A stretch of DNA of 64,000 nucleotides from JAJYKC01 sp963823105 (GCA_963823105.1 CAWGKC010000002.1:124001-188000); one strand, 5' to 3'. Counted from the stretch's first letter, positions 43,828 to 52,189 are shown. Notes: generated by a model from the letters alone, not told the origin. Program-made: numbers and translations.

Positions 43828-45843
43828 CTACATCATCGCCACTGGCGGAGCCGGTTCGTCCGGGCTTCCCGCGTTCCTGAGCGGCAACTGCGTCAACAAC
43901 ACGCCCAGCAACGCCATCACCAAAATCCCTCCCCAGTACCCCGTCCGCACTGGCAGCGCCGGAAACCCTCCCGTGAAAAACACCACCGTCGCCACGCCCA
44001 GTCCCATCAGCGCCTCGCCCGCGATCAGCCCCGACGCCGTCAACACCCCCGCGTTCTCGATCCGCGCCCCCTGCGCCTCGTTGAAACCCTTCTTCGCCCG
44101 CAGCGTATCCGTCAGCCAACGGAACATCCCGCCCACGAAAATCGCGAACGTCGTATTAAACGGCAGGTACATCCCCACCGACACCAGCATCGGGCTTTTC
44201 ACTTTCAACATAATCATCGCCACGCCCATCGCCATCCCCACCACCACCAGCGGCCACGGCATGTCCCCGCCTACGATCCCCTGCGCCAGCGTCGCCATCA
44301 ACCCCGCCTGCGGCGCCGAAAGATTCTTGTCTCCGAACCCGATCCCGCCCTGCCGTATGTTCCCCTCATAAAGGATAAACAGCGGAAAATACATCACCGC
44401 GCTCGCCACCATCACCGCAATCAACTCCGTGATCTGAATCGTCCGCGGCGTCCCGCCCAGGATGTATCCGACTTTGAAATCCTGCAGCAACTCGCCCGCC
44501 ACCGCCGACGACACGCAAACCACCGCCGCAACCCCTAACACCGCCGTCACCCCGCTCGCTCCGGAAACTCCCAGCGACACCAACAGCAGCGCCGCGATAA
44601 TCAATGTCGAGAGCGTAATCCCCGAGATCGGATTGTTCGTCGATCCGATCACTCCCACCAGATACCCCGACACCGTCGCAAAGAAAAACCCCACTACCAG
44701 CATCACCACGCCCGCCACAATCCCCACCATCCCGTTCCCCGACATGTAAACATACAGCGCCACCATCAGCGCGAACACCACCGCGATCAACGCGAACACC
44801 GTCTTCGAACTCATGTATCGCTCGGTGCGCCCCAACGCCTCGAACTCATCCGTCTTCATCCCAAACTCGCTCACCGCCCGCGCCAGCCCCGCGCCCAGAT
44901 TCTTGCGCATCTTGAATAGCGTGTACGCCGCGCCCACCAGCATCCCGCCCACCGCGATCGGCCTCACAATGAATCGCCACACATCGTAAGCCAACGCCAT
45001 CCATCCCTCATCCGCCGCCGCTCCCGCCGGCAAATAGTGAAACAACTGCGGCCCCAGGAAGTAAAGGATCATCGGCACCAGCAACCCCCACGCGATCACC
45101 CCTCCCGAAAAATTCAGCGCCGCCAACTCCGGCCCGATGATATATCCCACGCCGATATAAGCCGGACTCACGCTCGGAGCCGACAGCAGCGAAACGCCGC
45201 CCACGCCCACTTGCTTCCCCGCGCCCATCTTGATCGCGCTCTTTCCCAGGCTGCCGATCCGCACCAGAAAATCCTTGTCCGGCGAAAACAACTGAAGCTG
45301 CCCCAACAAATCGATCACCGCGCCCAGGCCGATGTTATAAAACAAAAACTTCGCCGCCTCCGCCCCGCGCCGCCCCGCTTTGTGAATCTCCGACGCCGCC
45401 ACCGATTCCGGAAAAGGAAGCGTCGGATCCTCCACCATCACCCTCCGTACCAACGACACAAACAGCACTCCCAACACGCTGCCCACCATCATCAGCGCCG
45501 TCGCCTTCCAATACGCGTCCTTCGGCATAAACGACGGCCACGATTTCGCGATCAGAAACGCCGGGATCGTAAACACCGCCCCCGCCGCCACCGCCTCGCC
45601 GATCGATCCCGCCGTCCGCGCGATGTTCTCTTCGAGGATCGATCCTTTGAAGATCCGCAACACCGCCATCCCCACCACCGCCGCCGGATACGTCGCCGCG
45701 ATCGTGATCCCCGCCCGCAATCCCAGATACGCGTTCGCCGCCCCCAGGATCACCGTCATCACCAATCCCAGCAGCAGCGCGCGCAGCGTGAACTCCTGCA
45801 TCTTCACGGTTTCGGGTACGAAAGGACGATGTGTTTGGCTCAC
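43828..45843 (-). CDS. OPT-family oligopeptide transporter
   Basis: A 671-aa polytopic protein of the OPT/YSL family (proton-coupled oligopeptide uptake). It begins VSQTHRPFVPETVKMQEFTL RALLLGLVMTVILGAANAYL and has about 16 helices; GSTNNPISG and GDMPWPLVVVG are typical OPT loops. GTG 45843 is used; an extension to 46023 would run over the kinase relic and is rejected. Transcribed toward the spermidine-synthase-like gene. Confidence 0.88.
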   Translation of the reverse strand: MSQTHRPFVPETVKMQEFTLRALLLGLVMTVILGAANAYLGLRAGITIAATYPAAVVGMAVLRIFKGSILEENIARTAGSIGEAVAAGAVFTIPAFLIAKSWPSFMPKDAYWKATALMMVGSVLGVLFVSLVRRVMVEDPTLPFPESVAASEIHKAGRRGAEAAKFLFYNIGLGAVIDLLGQLQLFSPDKDFLVRIGSLGKSAIKMGAGKQVGVGGVSLLSAPSVSPAYIGVGYIIGPELAALNFSGGVIAWGLLVPMILYFLGPQLFHYLPAGAAADEGWMALAYDVWRFIVRPIAVGGMLVGAAYTLFKMRKNLGAGLARAVSEFGMKTDEFEALGRTERYMSSKTVFALIAVVFALMVALYVYMSGNGMVGIVAGVVMLVVGFFFATVSGYLVGVIGSTNNPISGITLSTLIIAALLLVSLGVSGASGVTAVLGVAAVVCVSSAVAGELLQDFKVGYILGGTPRTIQITELIAVMVASAVMYFPLFILYEGNIRQGGIGFGDKNLSAPQAGLMATLAQGIVGGDMPWPLVVVGMAMGVAMIMLKVKSPMLVSVGMYLPFNTTFAIFVGGMFRWLTDTLRAKKGFNEAQGARIENAGVLTASGLIAGEALMGLGVATVVFFTGGFPALPVRTGYWGGILVMALLGVLLTQLPLRNAGSPDEPAPPVAMM

Positions 45844-45886
45844 AGGTCCAACAGGATATCGCAAAACCCGCTCGTTATCCCGGACG

Positions 45887-46183
45887 GATGTACATCGCGA
45901 CGTAAAGCCTGCGAATGTGCTCCTGAAAATTGAAAAGAATCCAACTACCGCCGCACCGGTGGCAAAGCTTGGTGACCTCGGCGCCTTTGGCGCTCTTGAG
46001 GGTTCTGGGTCGACGCGCTTCATGCAAACTGGATCGGTGATTGGAACACTCTATTTCCTCGCTCCCGAAATCCTTACGGGCAAACCGTACGGCCTGACGG
46101 CGGATGTTTACTCCGCTGGGGTCCCTGCATACGACATACTCTCTGGCAAGTATCCGTACGATTTCCCACCAGCGGAAGCGTAC
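45887..46183 (+). pseudogene. Relic of a eukaryotic-type Ser/Thr kinase C-lobe
   Basis: About 99 codons without a start: VHRDVKPANVLLKIE (catalytic loop), KLGDLGAFGAL (DLG instead of DFG), GSVIGTLYFLAPEIL (activation segment and APE) and ADVYSAGVPAYDILSGKYPY. The N-lobe, Walker-like glycine loop and everything after helix F are absent. It ends where a direct repeat with a tRNA fragment begins. Lower GC than neighbours; probably left by an insertion or deletion here. Confidence 0.75.
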
Positions 46184-46298
46184 GTACGGCTATACCGTAC
46201 AGATCAAGCGTTCATTGTGAAAGTTGTGCAAGCTGATTCGCAAGCGAAGGAATGGTGGGCGCGGCAGGACTCGAACCTGCGACCTCCTGCGTGTGAAG
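46184..46298 (-). repeat. Direct repeat copy 1 with the 3' half of tRNA-Val(CAC)
   Basis: About 115 bases occur again at 48030-48144 (about 91 percent identical). On the minus strand it starts with TTCACACGCAGGAGGTCGCA, continues as GGTTCGAGTCCTGCC, and ends GCGCCCACCA at 46253: anticodon loop from position 32 (CAC), T-arm, acceptor 3' strand and CCA. The 5' half of the tRNA is missing. It is followed by some 70 bases of shared flank ending in an imperfect GTACGGY/ACCGTAC palindrome. Confidence 0.75.
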
Positions 46299-46497
46299 CC
46301 CGCAACTTGTTTCTTTTGGCTCCATGGCATCCCTCCAGTTCTTTGGCTTTTCAACGATATGGAGAGTCTGCTCTTCGCTCAAAGGCACGAGGCGGCGATA
46401 GCGCCCTGCTTTCCCACTACACGACCACCTTTTGCCGTACAGTTCGGCAAGCAAGTCAAAGGCCCCGTCTTCGGTGCTAATTGTAGTGGAATTCCGG

Positions 46498-46851
46498 TTA
46501 GACGATATGTCTCCGGCCTGTCGGCTTTGGCCTCGGATCGTCTTCGGCAATGCCGGACAGAACCACCGGCGCACGGTCGGGAAACTCGGCGACCAGCGAA
46601 AGATTCCCGCCCATGGCCTCGACCGTTTTTCGGAGCGTGGAGAGCAAGAGATCGCTCCGCTTTTCGAGGCGCGAAACACTGTCCTGGGTGACCCCGAGCG
46701 TCTTGGCCATCTTTACCTGCGTGAGCTTGCGCGCGTGCCGCAGTTCGCGCAAGGTCATTTCCTCGGCGATCAGCTCGGCGGCGCGGGCCTCTACCTTCTT
46801 GCGTTGGGCGGGGCTCAGTTCCTTCATTTTGTCCTTCAGCGTGATTGGCAT
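46498..46851 (-). CDS. XRE-family antitoxin of a RelE/HigB-type module
   Basis: A 117-aa helix-turn-helix protein (KLTQVKMAKTLGVTQDSVSR LEKRSDLLLSTLRKTVEAMG). It is the typical second gene of a toxin-first module, two bases after the toxin stop. The C-terminal tail (PKPTGRRHIV) is short. It probably binds the palindrome upstream of the toxin. Confidence 0.85.
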   Translation of the reverse strand: MPITLKDKMKELSPAQRKKVEARAAELIAEEMTLRELRHARKLTQVKMAKTLGVTQDSVSRLEKRSDLLLSTLRKTVEAMGGNLSLVAEFPDRAPVVLSGIAEDDPRPKPTGRRHIV

Positions 46852-46853
46852 GG

Positions 46854-47216
46854 CTATGTCCCCTTCTTCTTCGTTCGTGACAGGTGCTCATCGAATCTTT
46901 CGTCGGCCTTGGCTATGAGCTGGCGATAAAATCTCTTCTCGCCGCCGCCCGACTTGTCTCCCGCGATCAGAAGGACAGCGTTGCGTTTCGGGTCGAAAGC
47001 GAAGGCGACGCGCCAGACACCGTCTGCCGCGTCAAAGCGCAACTCCTTCATATTCGCGTGGCGCGAACCTTTGAGCGTATCGACGCGGGGCCTGCCGAGC
47101 TGCGGGCCAAACTGCTCCAGCAATAGGGCATGAGCGCGTAATTCGTTCTGCACGTCATCCGGCAGCGCGTCGAATTCGGGATCGAAGTCCTTATGGAATT
47201 CAACTTCCCACTTCAC
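46854..47216 (-). CDS. RelE/HigB-family (Gp49-like) mRNA interferase toxin
   Basis: A 120-aa protein beginning MKWEVEFHKDFDPEFDALPD with a ALLLEQFGPQLGRPRVDTLKGSRH ANMKELRF core and VWRVAFAFDPKRNAVLLIAG, the PF05973 phage-derived Gp49-like family. GTG start 47216. Complete module with the XRE antitoxin downstream. A palindrome (47239-47260) lies about 25 bases upstream. Confidence 0.85.
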   Translation of the reverse strand: MKWEVEFHKDFDPEFDALPDDVQNELRAHALLLEQFGPQLGRPRVDTLKGSRHANMKELRFDAADGVWRVAFAFDPKRNAVLLIAGDKSGGGEKRFYRQLIAKADERFDEHLSRTKKKGT

Positions 47217-47238
47217 TCTTATAGCATGTCATGCAGAT

Positions 47239-47260
47239 AATATGTTGTAAAGAACATATT
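47239..47260. promoter_or_regulatory. Palindrome upstream of the RelE/XRE module
   Basis: Perfect inverted repeat AATATGTT-6-AACATATT, 8-base arms, in an AT-rich stretch upstream of the toxin start. This position and form fit an operator for the XRE antitoxin. Confidence 0.55.
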
Positions 47261-47415
47261 GTGCTCTGGGGCCTGTTTCACCGAGCCGGTGAAGCTCAAG
47301 AAGAAGCCCGCCGAAGAGCCAAAATTCTCTCCGGGTGCAAACCGGCAGAGACGGGCCTTCTTCAGCCCAGAAACTTGCTGGTCACATGCGCCCGCGCGTC
47401 TTCGCCGCCCTGCCT

Positions 47416-47697
47416 TCAGGCCGGGATGTACCGCCTGATCGAGATGTCCTGGGCGTGCTCCCGCGTTTTCGCCACGTCGTAGGCTAGCTTCGTGCTGAGA
47501 AGGTGGTCCATGTCCGGGCCTTGCGCCTTTTCGATCCGCAGAGCCATTTCCGGCGTCAGCGCCGCCTTGCCGTGCGGAAGATCCGACAGCGTGGCGCGGC
47601 GCACTTTCAAAATCTCCGCCGCCTTCGACACATTGAGGCCTAGGGCTTCAATGACTTTGGTCTTAATCAGGTTGCCCGGATGGGGCGGATTCTTCAT
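47416..47697 (-). CDS. higA: HigA-family antitoxin
   Basis: A 93-aa HigA: MKNPPHPGNLIKTKVIEALG, LNVSKAAEILKVRRATLSDL, ALTPEMALRIEKAQG. ATG 47697. It follows the (frameshifted) higB gene, the usual toxin-first order. Complete, so it could remain as an antitoxin without its toxin. Spacer to higB is 16 bases. Confidence 0.88.
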   Translation of the reverse strand: MKNPPHPGNLIKTKVIEALGLNVSKAAEILKVRRATLSDLPHGKAALTPEMALRIEKAQGPDMDHLLSTKLAYDVAKTREHAQDISIRRYIPA

Positions 47698-47713
47698 GGG
47701 CGTCGCGGGCGTC

Positions 47714-48005
47714 CTAATTGTAGTCGATCAAGTTAATATCGCTCGCGGTGCTCGTCTGGTCCTCGTAGCGGAAAATCAACCGCCAGTTTCCAGTGACCGT
47801 CAGGCTCCAGAACCCTGTCAGGTCGCCTTTAAGCGGATGCAGCTTCCAGCCCGGAAACCATCCGAGCTGCTTTCAAGGTCTTGGCCGTCTCAAGTGCGAA
47901 CGGAAGCTTGCGCAGCTTGTCGGCCATCGCCGGCGGCGCCCCCTTGGCGTTCCCGTCTTCGTGAAACGGCCTTAGCCTCGTATGGCGAAAGCGGACAAGC
48001 TGCAT
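47714..48005 (-). pseudogene. higB: HigB-family toxin, frameshifted
   Basis: ATG 48005 opens MQLVRFRHTRLRPFHEDGNA, KGAPPAMADKLRKLPFALET, AKTLKAARMVSG; near 47860 the HigB C-terminus continues in the next frame: PGWKLHPLKGDLTGFWSLTV, TGNWRLIFRYEDQTSTASDI, NLIDYN and a TAG. The span has one base over a codon multiple, as a single insertion would give. Toxin activity is therefore lost as sequenced, which allows the antitoxin to persist alone. Confidence 0.72.
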
Positions 48006-48026
48006 GTCATCCCTTTATGCTTCCCG

Positions 48027-48049
48027 TATGTACGGTTATACCGTACATA
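48027..48049. promoter_or_regulatory. Operator palindrome ahead of higBA
   Basis: Perfect inverted repeat with 10-base arms (TATGTACGGT / ACCGTACATA) and 3-base spacer, ending 22 bases upstream of the higB ATG. On the minus strand a TTGATA box precedes it. An imperfect version is at 46184-46200 in the other repeat copy. Confidence 0.6.
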
Positions 48050-48144
48050 TCAAGCGTTCATTGTGAAAGTTGTGCAAGCTGATTCGCAAGCGCGGGAATG
48101 GTGGGCGCGACAGGACTCGAACCTGCGAGTTCCTGCGTGCGAGG
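48030..48144 (-). repeat. Direct repeat copy 2 with a tRNA 3'-half fragment
   Basis: Matches 46184-46298 in the same orientation, 1,846 bases apart. The tRNA part (48144 to 48099, minus) ends GTTCGAGTCCTGTCGCGCCC ACCA; the T-stem has one weakened pair and the anticodon-loop region differs (CGC at the anticodon position), so this copy is degenerate. The higBA operator palindrome is at its other end. Confidence 0.72.
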
Positions 48145-48468
48145 CGTGCGCGCAAGATCCTAGATTCGCCGTCGAAGTGGAATCGCGGCGATACCCGCGT
48201 CTGCCCGGCGGACGCCAAAACATTCAGCCTCTATTGCGCGCTGGAAAAAGCCACCGATGAGGTAACCGGAACTTTCAAACACCGGGGCGCGGCGATGCAG
48301 GAAGTGCGCTTTGTGATTGATGACATCGCTCCCAACCGGAATTACCATCACCGCCTGATGGGCTACAACAACGACCCCTCTACCACGTTCGCCGACATCC
48401 AAAAGGTCTTCCGTCTATTGGAAAACCGTATCGCGAAGCGGCTGAAAGCGGAGCGCCCCAAGGCGTAA
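48070..48468 (+). CDS. Unrecognised protein, probably a C-terminal fragment
   Basis: The frame starts inside the direct repeat, so the first about 30 residues are antisense tRNA. From about residue 38 it looks coding: NRGDTRVCPADAKTFSLYCA, EVTGTFKHRGAAMQEVRFVI and PSTTFADIQKVFRLLENRIA. Likely the 3' end of a gene cut by the event that brought the repeat. No family recognised. Confidence 0.4.
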   Translation: MCKLIRKRGNGGRDRTRTCEFLRARRARKILDSPSKWNRGDTRVCPADAKTFSLYCALEKATDEVTGTFKHRGAAMQEVRFVIDDIAPNRNYHHRLMGYNNDPSTTFADIQKVFRLLENRIAKRLKAERPKA

Positions 48469-48658
48469 ACGCGCGTCGCCACCGGAGCCTGCAAAATAAT
48501 TCACTCCTCGTGAGGGAACTCCTACCCCTTTGCCGCTTACCTCAGTGGAGCGGGAGGGCGGCGTCGAACCCGAAGCCTTCTCTCGCTCTCCGCCCAAGGG
48601 CGGCTCGAACGCGGCGTACTCGATGCGCCGCTTCATTAAAACCAATAGGAGAAAACCA

Positions 48659-49774
48659 ATGTTACGCAGTTACACGGCTCTATCGAGCCTCCTTGGGGCA
48701 ACTCTGGCCTTCGCCGCGTTTAGCCCGAACCTCGCCGCCCAGGGCGCTCCCTTCAGCGCCTTTCTCAACGACATCGGGCCCGCTCAGGTCGTTTCCACCA
48801 TCCCCTCCAACGGCGACGTGAATCCCTACGGAGTGGCCTTCGTCCCCGCGGCGTTCCCCACCGGCGGGCTAATCCAGCCCGGCGACATTCTGGTCTCCAA
48901 TTACAACAACAGCCAGAATCTGCAGGGAACCGGCACCACCATCGTCACCGTCCGCCAGGGCCAGCCATCGTTGTTCTTCCAGGGCAAGCCCGGCCTCGGT
49001 CTGTCCACCGGCCTCGCCGTCCTGCGCAGCGGTTACGTCATCGTCGGCAATTTTCCCACCACCGACGGAACGCCTAACACCGCCCAACCCGGCTCCATCC
49101 TCGCCATCGACCGCAACGGCAACATCGTCTGGAATTATTCGATCGGCCAGCTCGTCAACGGCCCCTGGGATCTGACCGTCAACGACCAGGGCGGCGCAGC
49201 TCAGATCTTCGTCGCCAACGTGCTCAGCGGCACCGTCTCCCGGCTCGACATCACCGTCAACGCCCAGGGCATTAACCTCGTCCGCGCTCTCGAAATCGCC
49301 TCCGGCTACGGCCATCGCGGCGATCCGGCCGCGCTCGAAGTCGGCCCCTGCGGCCTCGCCTACGACGCCTTCCGCGACACGCTCTACGTCGCCTCCAGCC
49401 TCGACAACGAGGTCTACGGAATCCCCAACGCCGGCAAAACCAATGGCAAATCCGGCAAAGGCTATCCCGTCTATAAGGACGACAAACATCTGCACGGCGT
49501 CCTCGCCATGATCCTCGCCCCCAACGGCGACCTCATCGCCAGCAACAACGACGTCGTCAACCCCGACCCCAACCACGGCTCCGAGCTCGTCGAATTCACC
49601 CCCGCCGGCAAGTTCGTCGCCGAATTCGAAGTCGACAACGCCCCCGGCGGCTCCTTCGGCCTCAACGTCGGCTTCAACGCCAACGGCGGCCTCATGTTCG
49701 CCGCCGTCGACGACAACACTTCCTCGCTCGAAGTCTTCACCGTCACTTCCTCCATCCCGATCGTGATTCAGTAA
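48659..49774 (+). CDS. Secreted NHL/SMP30-like beta-propeller
   Basis: A 371-aa protein with a signal peptide (MLRSYTALSSLLGATLAFAA FSPNLAA) and repeated blades such as GLIQPGDILVSNYNNSQNLQ, SILAIDRNGNIVWNYSIGQL and RLDITVNAQGINLVRALEIA. Start ATG 48659 behind AGGAGA; the open frame from 48530 has no similarity. Exported propeller of unknown ligand. It ends 28 bases before a strong terminator. Confidence 0.82.
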   Translation: MLRSYTALSSLLGATLAFAAFSPNLAAQGAPFSAFLNDIGPAQVVSTIPSNGDVNPYGVAFVPAAFPTGGLIQPGDILVSNYNNSQNLQGTGTTIVTVRQGQPSLFFQGKPGLGLSTGLAVLRSGYVIVGNFPTTDGTPNTAQPGSILAIDRNGNIVWNYSIGQLVNGPWDLTVNDQGGAAQIFVANVLSGTVSRLDITVNAQGINLVRALEIASGYGHRGDPAALEVGPCGLAYDAFRDTLYVASSLDNEVYGIPNAGKTNGKSGKGYPVYKDDKHLHGVLAMILAPNGDLIASNNDVVNPDPNHGSELVEFTPAGKFVAEFEVDNAPGGSFGLNVGFNANGGLMFAAVDDNTSSLEVFTVTSSIPIVIQ

Positions 49775-49802
49775 TCTCCCCTTCCAGCCGGACCCGATCG
49801 GC

Positions 49803-49845
49803 ATCGGCGGGACTCGCGTCCAATCCGCGAATCCCGCCGATTTTT
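49803..49845 (+). terminator. Rho-independent terminator
   Basis: Inverted repeat ATCGGCGGGA (49803) / TCCCGCCGAT with an inner TCGCG/CGCGA pairing, followed by TTTTT. It ends transcription after the propeller gene. Confidence 0.85.
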
Positions 49846-49873
49846 GCCTGTTCCCGTGATACCCTTTTCCACA

Positions 49874-50653
49874 ATGATCCGCGTAGGAATCCTCACCGCC
49901 GGCCTCACCACCCCCTACGCTCCATACGCCGCCCAGCTCGGCATCGCTTTCCGCGCCGACTTTCCTAGCCCCGCTCATCCCGTCGACGCCGGTCTGGCGC
50001 CGTTCTTTCAATTCTTCCAACGCATCCTCCGCCCATCCGACCCCTCGCCCGAATTCTACGTACTCGGAAATGTCCACGAACCCGAAGTCCCAATCGCCCT
50101 GGGCCAGTTGGCGGCACTCGCCGTCGACATGATTCTCTGGTGGACGCTCTCTCTCCCGCCCGCGCGAAACTCCTCCGTCGCCAATCCCGCGCTGGATGCC
50201 GCCGTCCTGCGCGCCGCCTCAAACGGCGTCACCGTCGTCTACCCCTGCTTCAGCGGCCCCTCGCTCGACTCGCCTCAAATTTTCCGCGCCGGCGGCATCG
50301 TCGTCGCCAACCGCCATCTCGCCCTCTGCCCCGCTCCCTCCGTCGCCGCTCTTCTCCCGCCCAAGCTCGTCAGTTGGGGCGATTGGGACACCTGCAAGAA
50401 ATCCTGGATCTTCGCCGGCTTCAGCGACGGCCTGCCCGATTCTTCGCCCAATATGAACGAACACTCCCTCGCCACCTGGTCCATCGCCGCCTACCTCGCC
50501 ATGCTGCGCAGCCGCTCCCCCCGCGAATCCGCCGCCGCCAACCTCGCCCGTGTCTGGCCCTCGCTTTGCATTCCCATCGAAATGGGCCAGCCCGGCGCTT
50601 CCTCCGCCGCCATCCATTTCGATCCCCGCCACGTCCAGCAATATGGAAAATGA
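49874..50653 (+). CDS. Subtilase-fold-like protein without a catalytic Asp (first of a pair)
   Basis: A 259-aa protein (MIRVGILTAGLTTPYAPYAA). The layout suggests an S8 fold: strand 1 RVGILTAG aligns by eye with VAVVDTG of the second protein (Asp replaced), and VDMILWWTLSLP ... ALDAAVLRAASNGVTVVYPC resembles the subtilase strand-helix-strand before the Asn region. No HGT box is present. No signal peptide. It overlaps the next gene by 11 bases, so the two are co-translated. A pseudoenzyme partner is the inference; homology needs a profile test. Confidence 0.55.
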   Translation: MIRVGILTAGLTTPYAPYAAQLGIAFRADFPSPAHPVDAGLAPFFQFFQRILRPSDPSPEFYVLGNVHEPEVPIALGQLAALAVDMILWWTLSLPPARNSSVANPALDAAVLRAASNGVTVVYPCFSGPSLDSPQIFRAGGIVVANRHLALCPAPSVAALLPPKLVSWGDWDTCKKSWIFAGFSDGLPDSSPNMNEHSLATWSIAAYLAMLRSRSPRESAAANLARVWPSLCIPIEMGQPGASSAAIHFDPRHVQQYGK

Positions 50654-51812
50654 TCGCTTCCCGCTCGACCGCTCCCACGTCCGCCGCCACGAGGATTGCA
50701 AGTTTCTCCTCTGGCAGACCGGCTTCATGGGCCAAGGCTGCAAAGTGGCCGTCGTCGACACCGGCGTCGACCTCGATTGGCTCCGCGAAAACGGCGATCC
50801 GGCCCAGGACACGACAGTCCATCCCCTCGACTTCACTCCCGCCTCCGAAGGCCCCGGCGACTCCGCCCCCGGACTCCACGGCACGCGCGTCATCCGCGAA
50901 ATCCTCCTCTCCGCCCCGCGCGCCGAAATCTTCAGCCTCAAAGTCTACGGCGTCACCCACTCCCCTTCGCGCCAGGATCTTGCCGCCGCACTCGAGTGGT
51001 GCGTGCAATCCGGCATCGCCCTCGTCAACATCAGCACCGCCATCTATGGCGGCGAGTGCTCCGTCGGATTCCCCTGCCTTCTTTGCCGCTCCATCAACAG
51101 CCACGCGCTCGCCACCGGCATGTTCACCGTCTCCGTCGGCGGCGACGCCTATACCCTGAACGAAATGCTCGCCCGCGGCGAGACGCCCGTGATCTGTCCC
51201 GCCAATACCGCCGTGGGATGGGCCGTCGAAGGCCCCTCCGTCGTCGGCGACCGCCGCCAGTTACTCGAACGTTCCCTCTCCACCGGCGGTGGCCTCTCGG
51301 TCACCACCGCGCAATTTTCCGGCGGCGCCGCCCTGCTCCGCTCCGCCGTTCCCTCGCTTGACATCTTCTCCCTCCGCAACGCCATCCGCCGCACCTCGAT
51401 CCCCCTCTCGCTTCCCCGCGCCCCCAATCTCGGCGCCGGCCGCCACTGTTTCTTCCTCGCATCGCTCTGTGCGCAAGCCTGGGCCGCCGGTTCTTTTGAG
51501 TTCAAGAGCCTAAAGATCTCCGAAAATCTAGATGCGCCGTCGGGCCGCGCCCAAGGCCGCGCCGACGCAGCCCTCTGCCAGCAGCTCGCTTTCATCGCCG
51601 CCACGTTCATCCAACGCGACCAATGGGACCGCGCCGCGGCCGCCGCCGAAGAGACCGCCGCCGCCATCGCACCCTGGGCCGGCCCGCTCGACCGCTCCCT
51701 CGTCGAACACGTCTGGGCCTCGTGCCTCGAATCCCTCGGACAAACCGAGTCCGCCGCCGCCCACTACGAACGGTCCATGACGCTCTTAGAGTCCTTCGTC
51801 AACGCCGGCTAA
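50643..51812 (+). CDS. Subtilisin-like protein with degenerate Ser box and helical C-terminus
   Basis: A 389-aa protein. Asp box KVAVVDTGVDLDWL (about 35-48) and His box GLHGTRVIREIL (about 78-90) are clear; the expected GTSMAxP box appears only as SVTTAQFSGGAALLRSAVP, with no GTS, so the nucleophile is doubtful. The last about 120 residues are helical with a TPR-like flavour (LDRSLVEHVWASCLESLGQT ESAAAHYERS). No signal peptide, so cytoplasmic. Overlaps the first gene and is convergent with the 123-aa gene. Confidence 0.68.
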   Translation: MENDRFPLDRSHVRRHEDCKFLLWQTGFMGQGCKVAVVDTGVDLDWLRENGDPAQDTTVHPLDFTPASEGPGDSAPGLHGTRVIREILLSAPRAEIFSLKVYGVTHSPSRQDLAAALEWCVQSGIALVNISTAIYGGECSVGFPCLLCRSINSHALATGMFTVSVGGDAYTLNEMLARGETPVICPANTAVGWAVEGPSVVGDRRQLLERSLSTGGGLSVTTAQFSGGAALLRSAVPSLDIFSLRNAIRRTSIPLSLPRAPNLGAGRHCFFLASLCAQAWAAGSFEFKSLKISENLDAPSGRAQGRADAALCQQLAFIAATFIQRDQWDRAAAAAEETAAAIAPWAGPLDRSLVEHVWASCLESLGQTESAAAHYERSMTLLESFVNAG

Positions 51813-52180
51813 CTTTCCGCCGGCGGCTCAAACCCCTGGCAGTACATTTCCAAGCCCGTTCGCGCGATCAACACCGCCGCATATAACGCCGCCACGTGCG
51901 GAAGATTCATCTCCTGGCTGCCCACGATCGCCGTCGCGATCGCGTTCAACAGTCCCGTCTGCGTCAGGTCCTTCAGCCCCTTCCGCGGCCCGTTCGCCCC
52001 GCAGACGGCCATTTGCAATTCGCCATGCAAATCCGCGAACGCCCGCTTGCCCATCTCCACCAGCGTGCCCAGACTCTGCGGCACCCCCGCGCCGCGCGAC
52101 ATCTCGCGCCCCAGCATCAGGTACAGTTCGTTCTCGCTCAGCGCCGCCAGTTCTTCCAGATTCGCTTCCGGCGAAGACAT
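51809..52180 (-). CDS. Unknown 123-aa helical protein
   Basis: MSSPEANLEELAALSENELY, then MGKRAFADLHGELQMAVCGA and LNAIATAIVGSQEMNLPHVA ALYAAVLIARTGL. Mostly helical, with no signal or membrane segment. Its TAG shares bases with the TAA of the subtilase-like gene, and it is read ten bases after the GT2 start region in the opposite direction. No family recognised; functional pairing with the subtilases is only a guess. Confidence 0.6.
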   Translation of the reverse strand: MSSPEANLEELAALSENELYLMLGREMSRGAGVPQSLGTLVEMGKRAFADLHGELQMAVCGANGPRKGLKDLTQTGLLNAIATAIVGSQEMNLPHVAALYAAVLIARTGLEMYCQGFEPPAES

Positions 52181-52189
52181 GCGCCCTCC

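Noticed and set aside
46212..46679. A 155-codon protein ending GSSPAAPT
   Set aside because: Its C-terminus is the translation of the tRNA fragment and the rest overlaps the XRE antitoxin in another frame.
48480..48640. A possible second tRNA fragment (GTCGAACCC with TGGAGCGGGAGG)
   Set aside because: The arms do not pair as a T-stem and no anticodon arm could be built.
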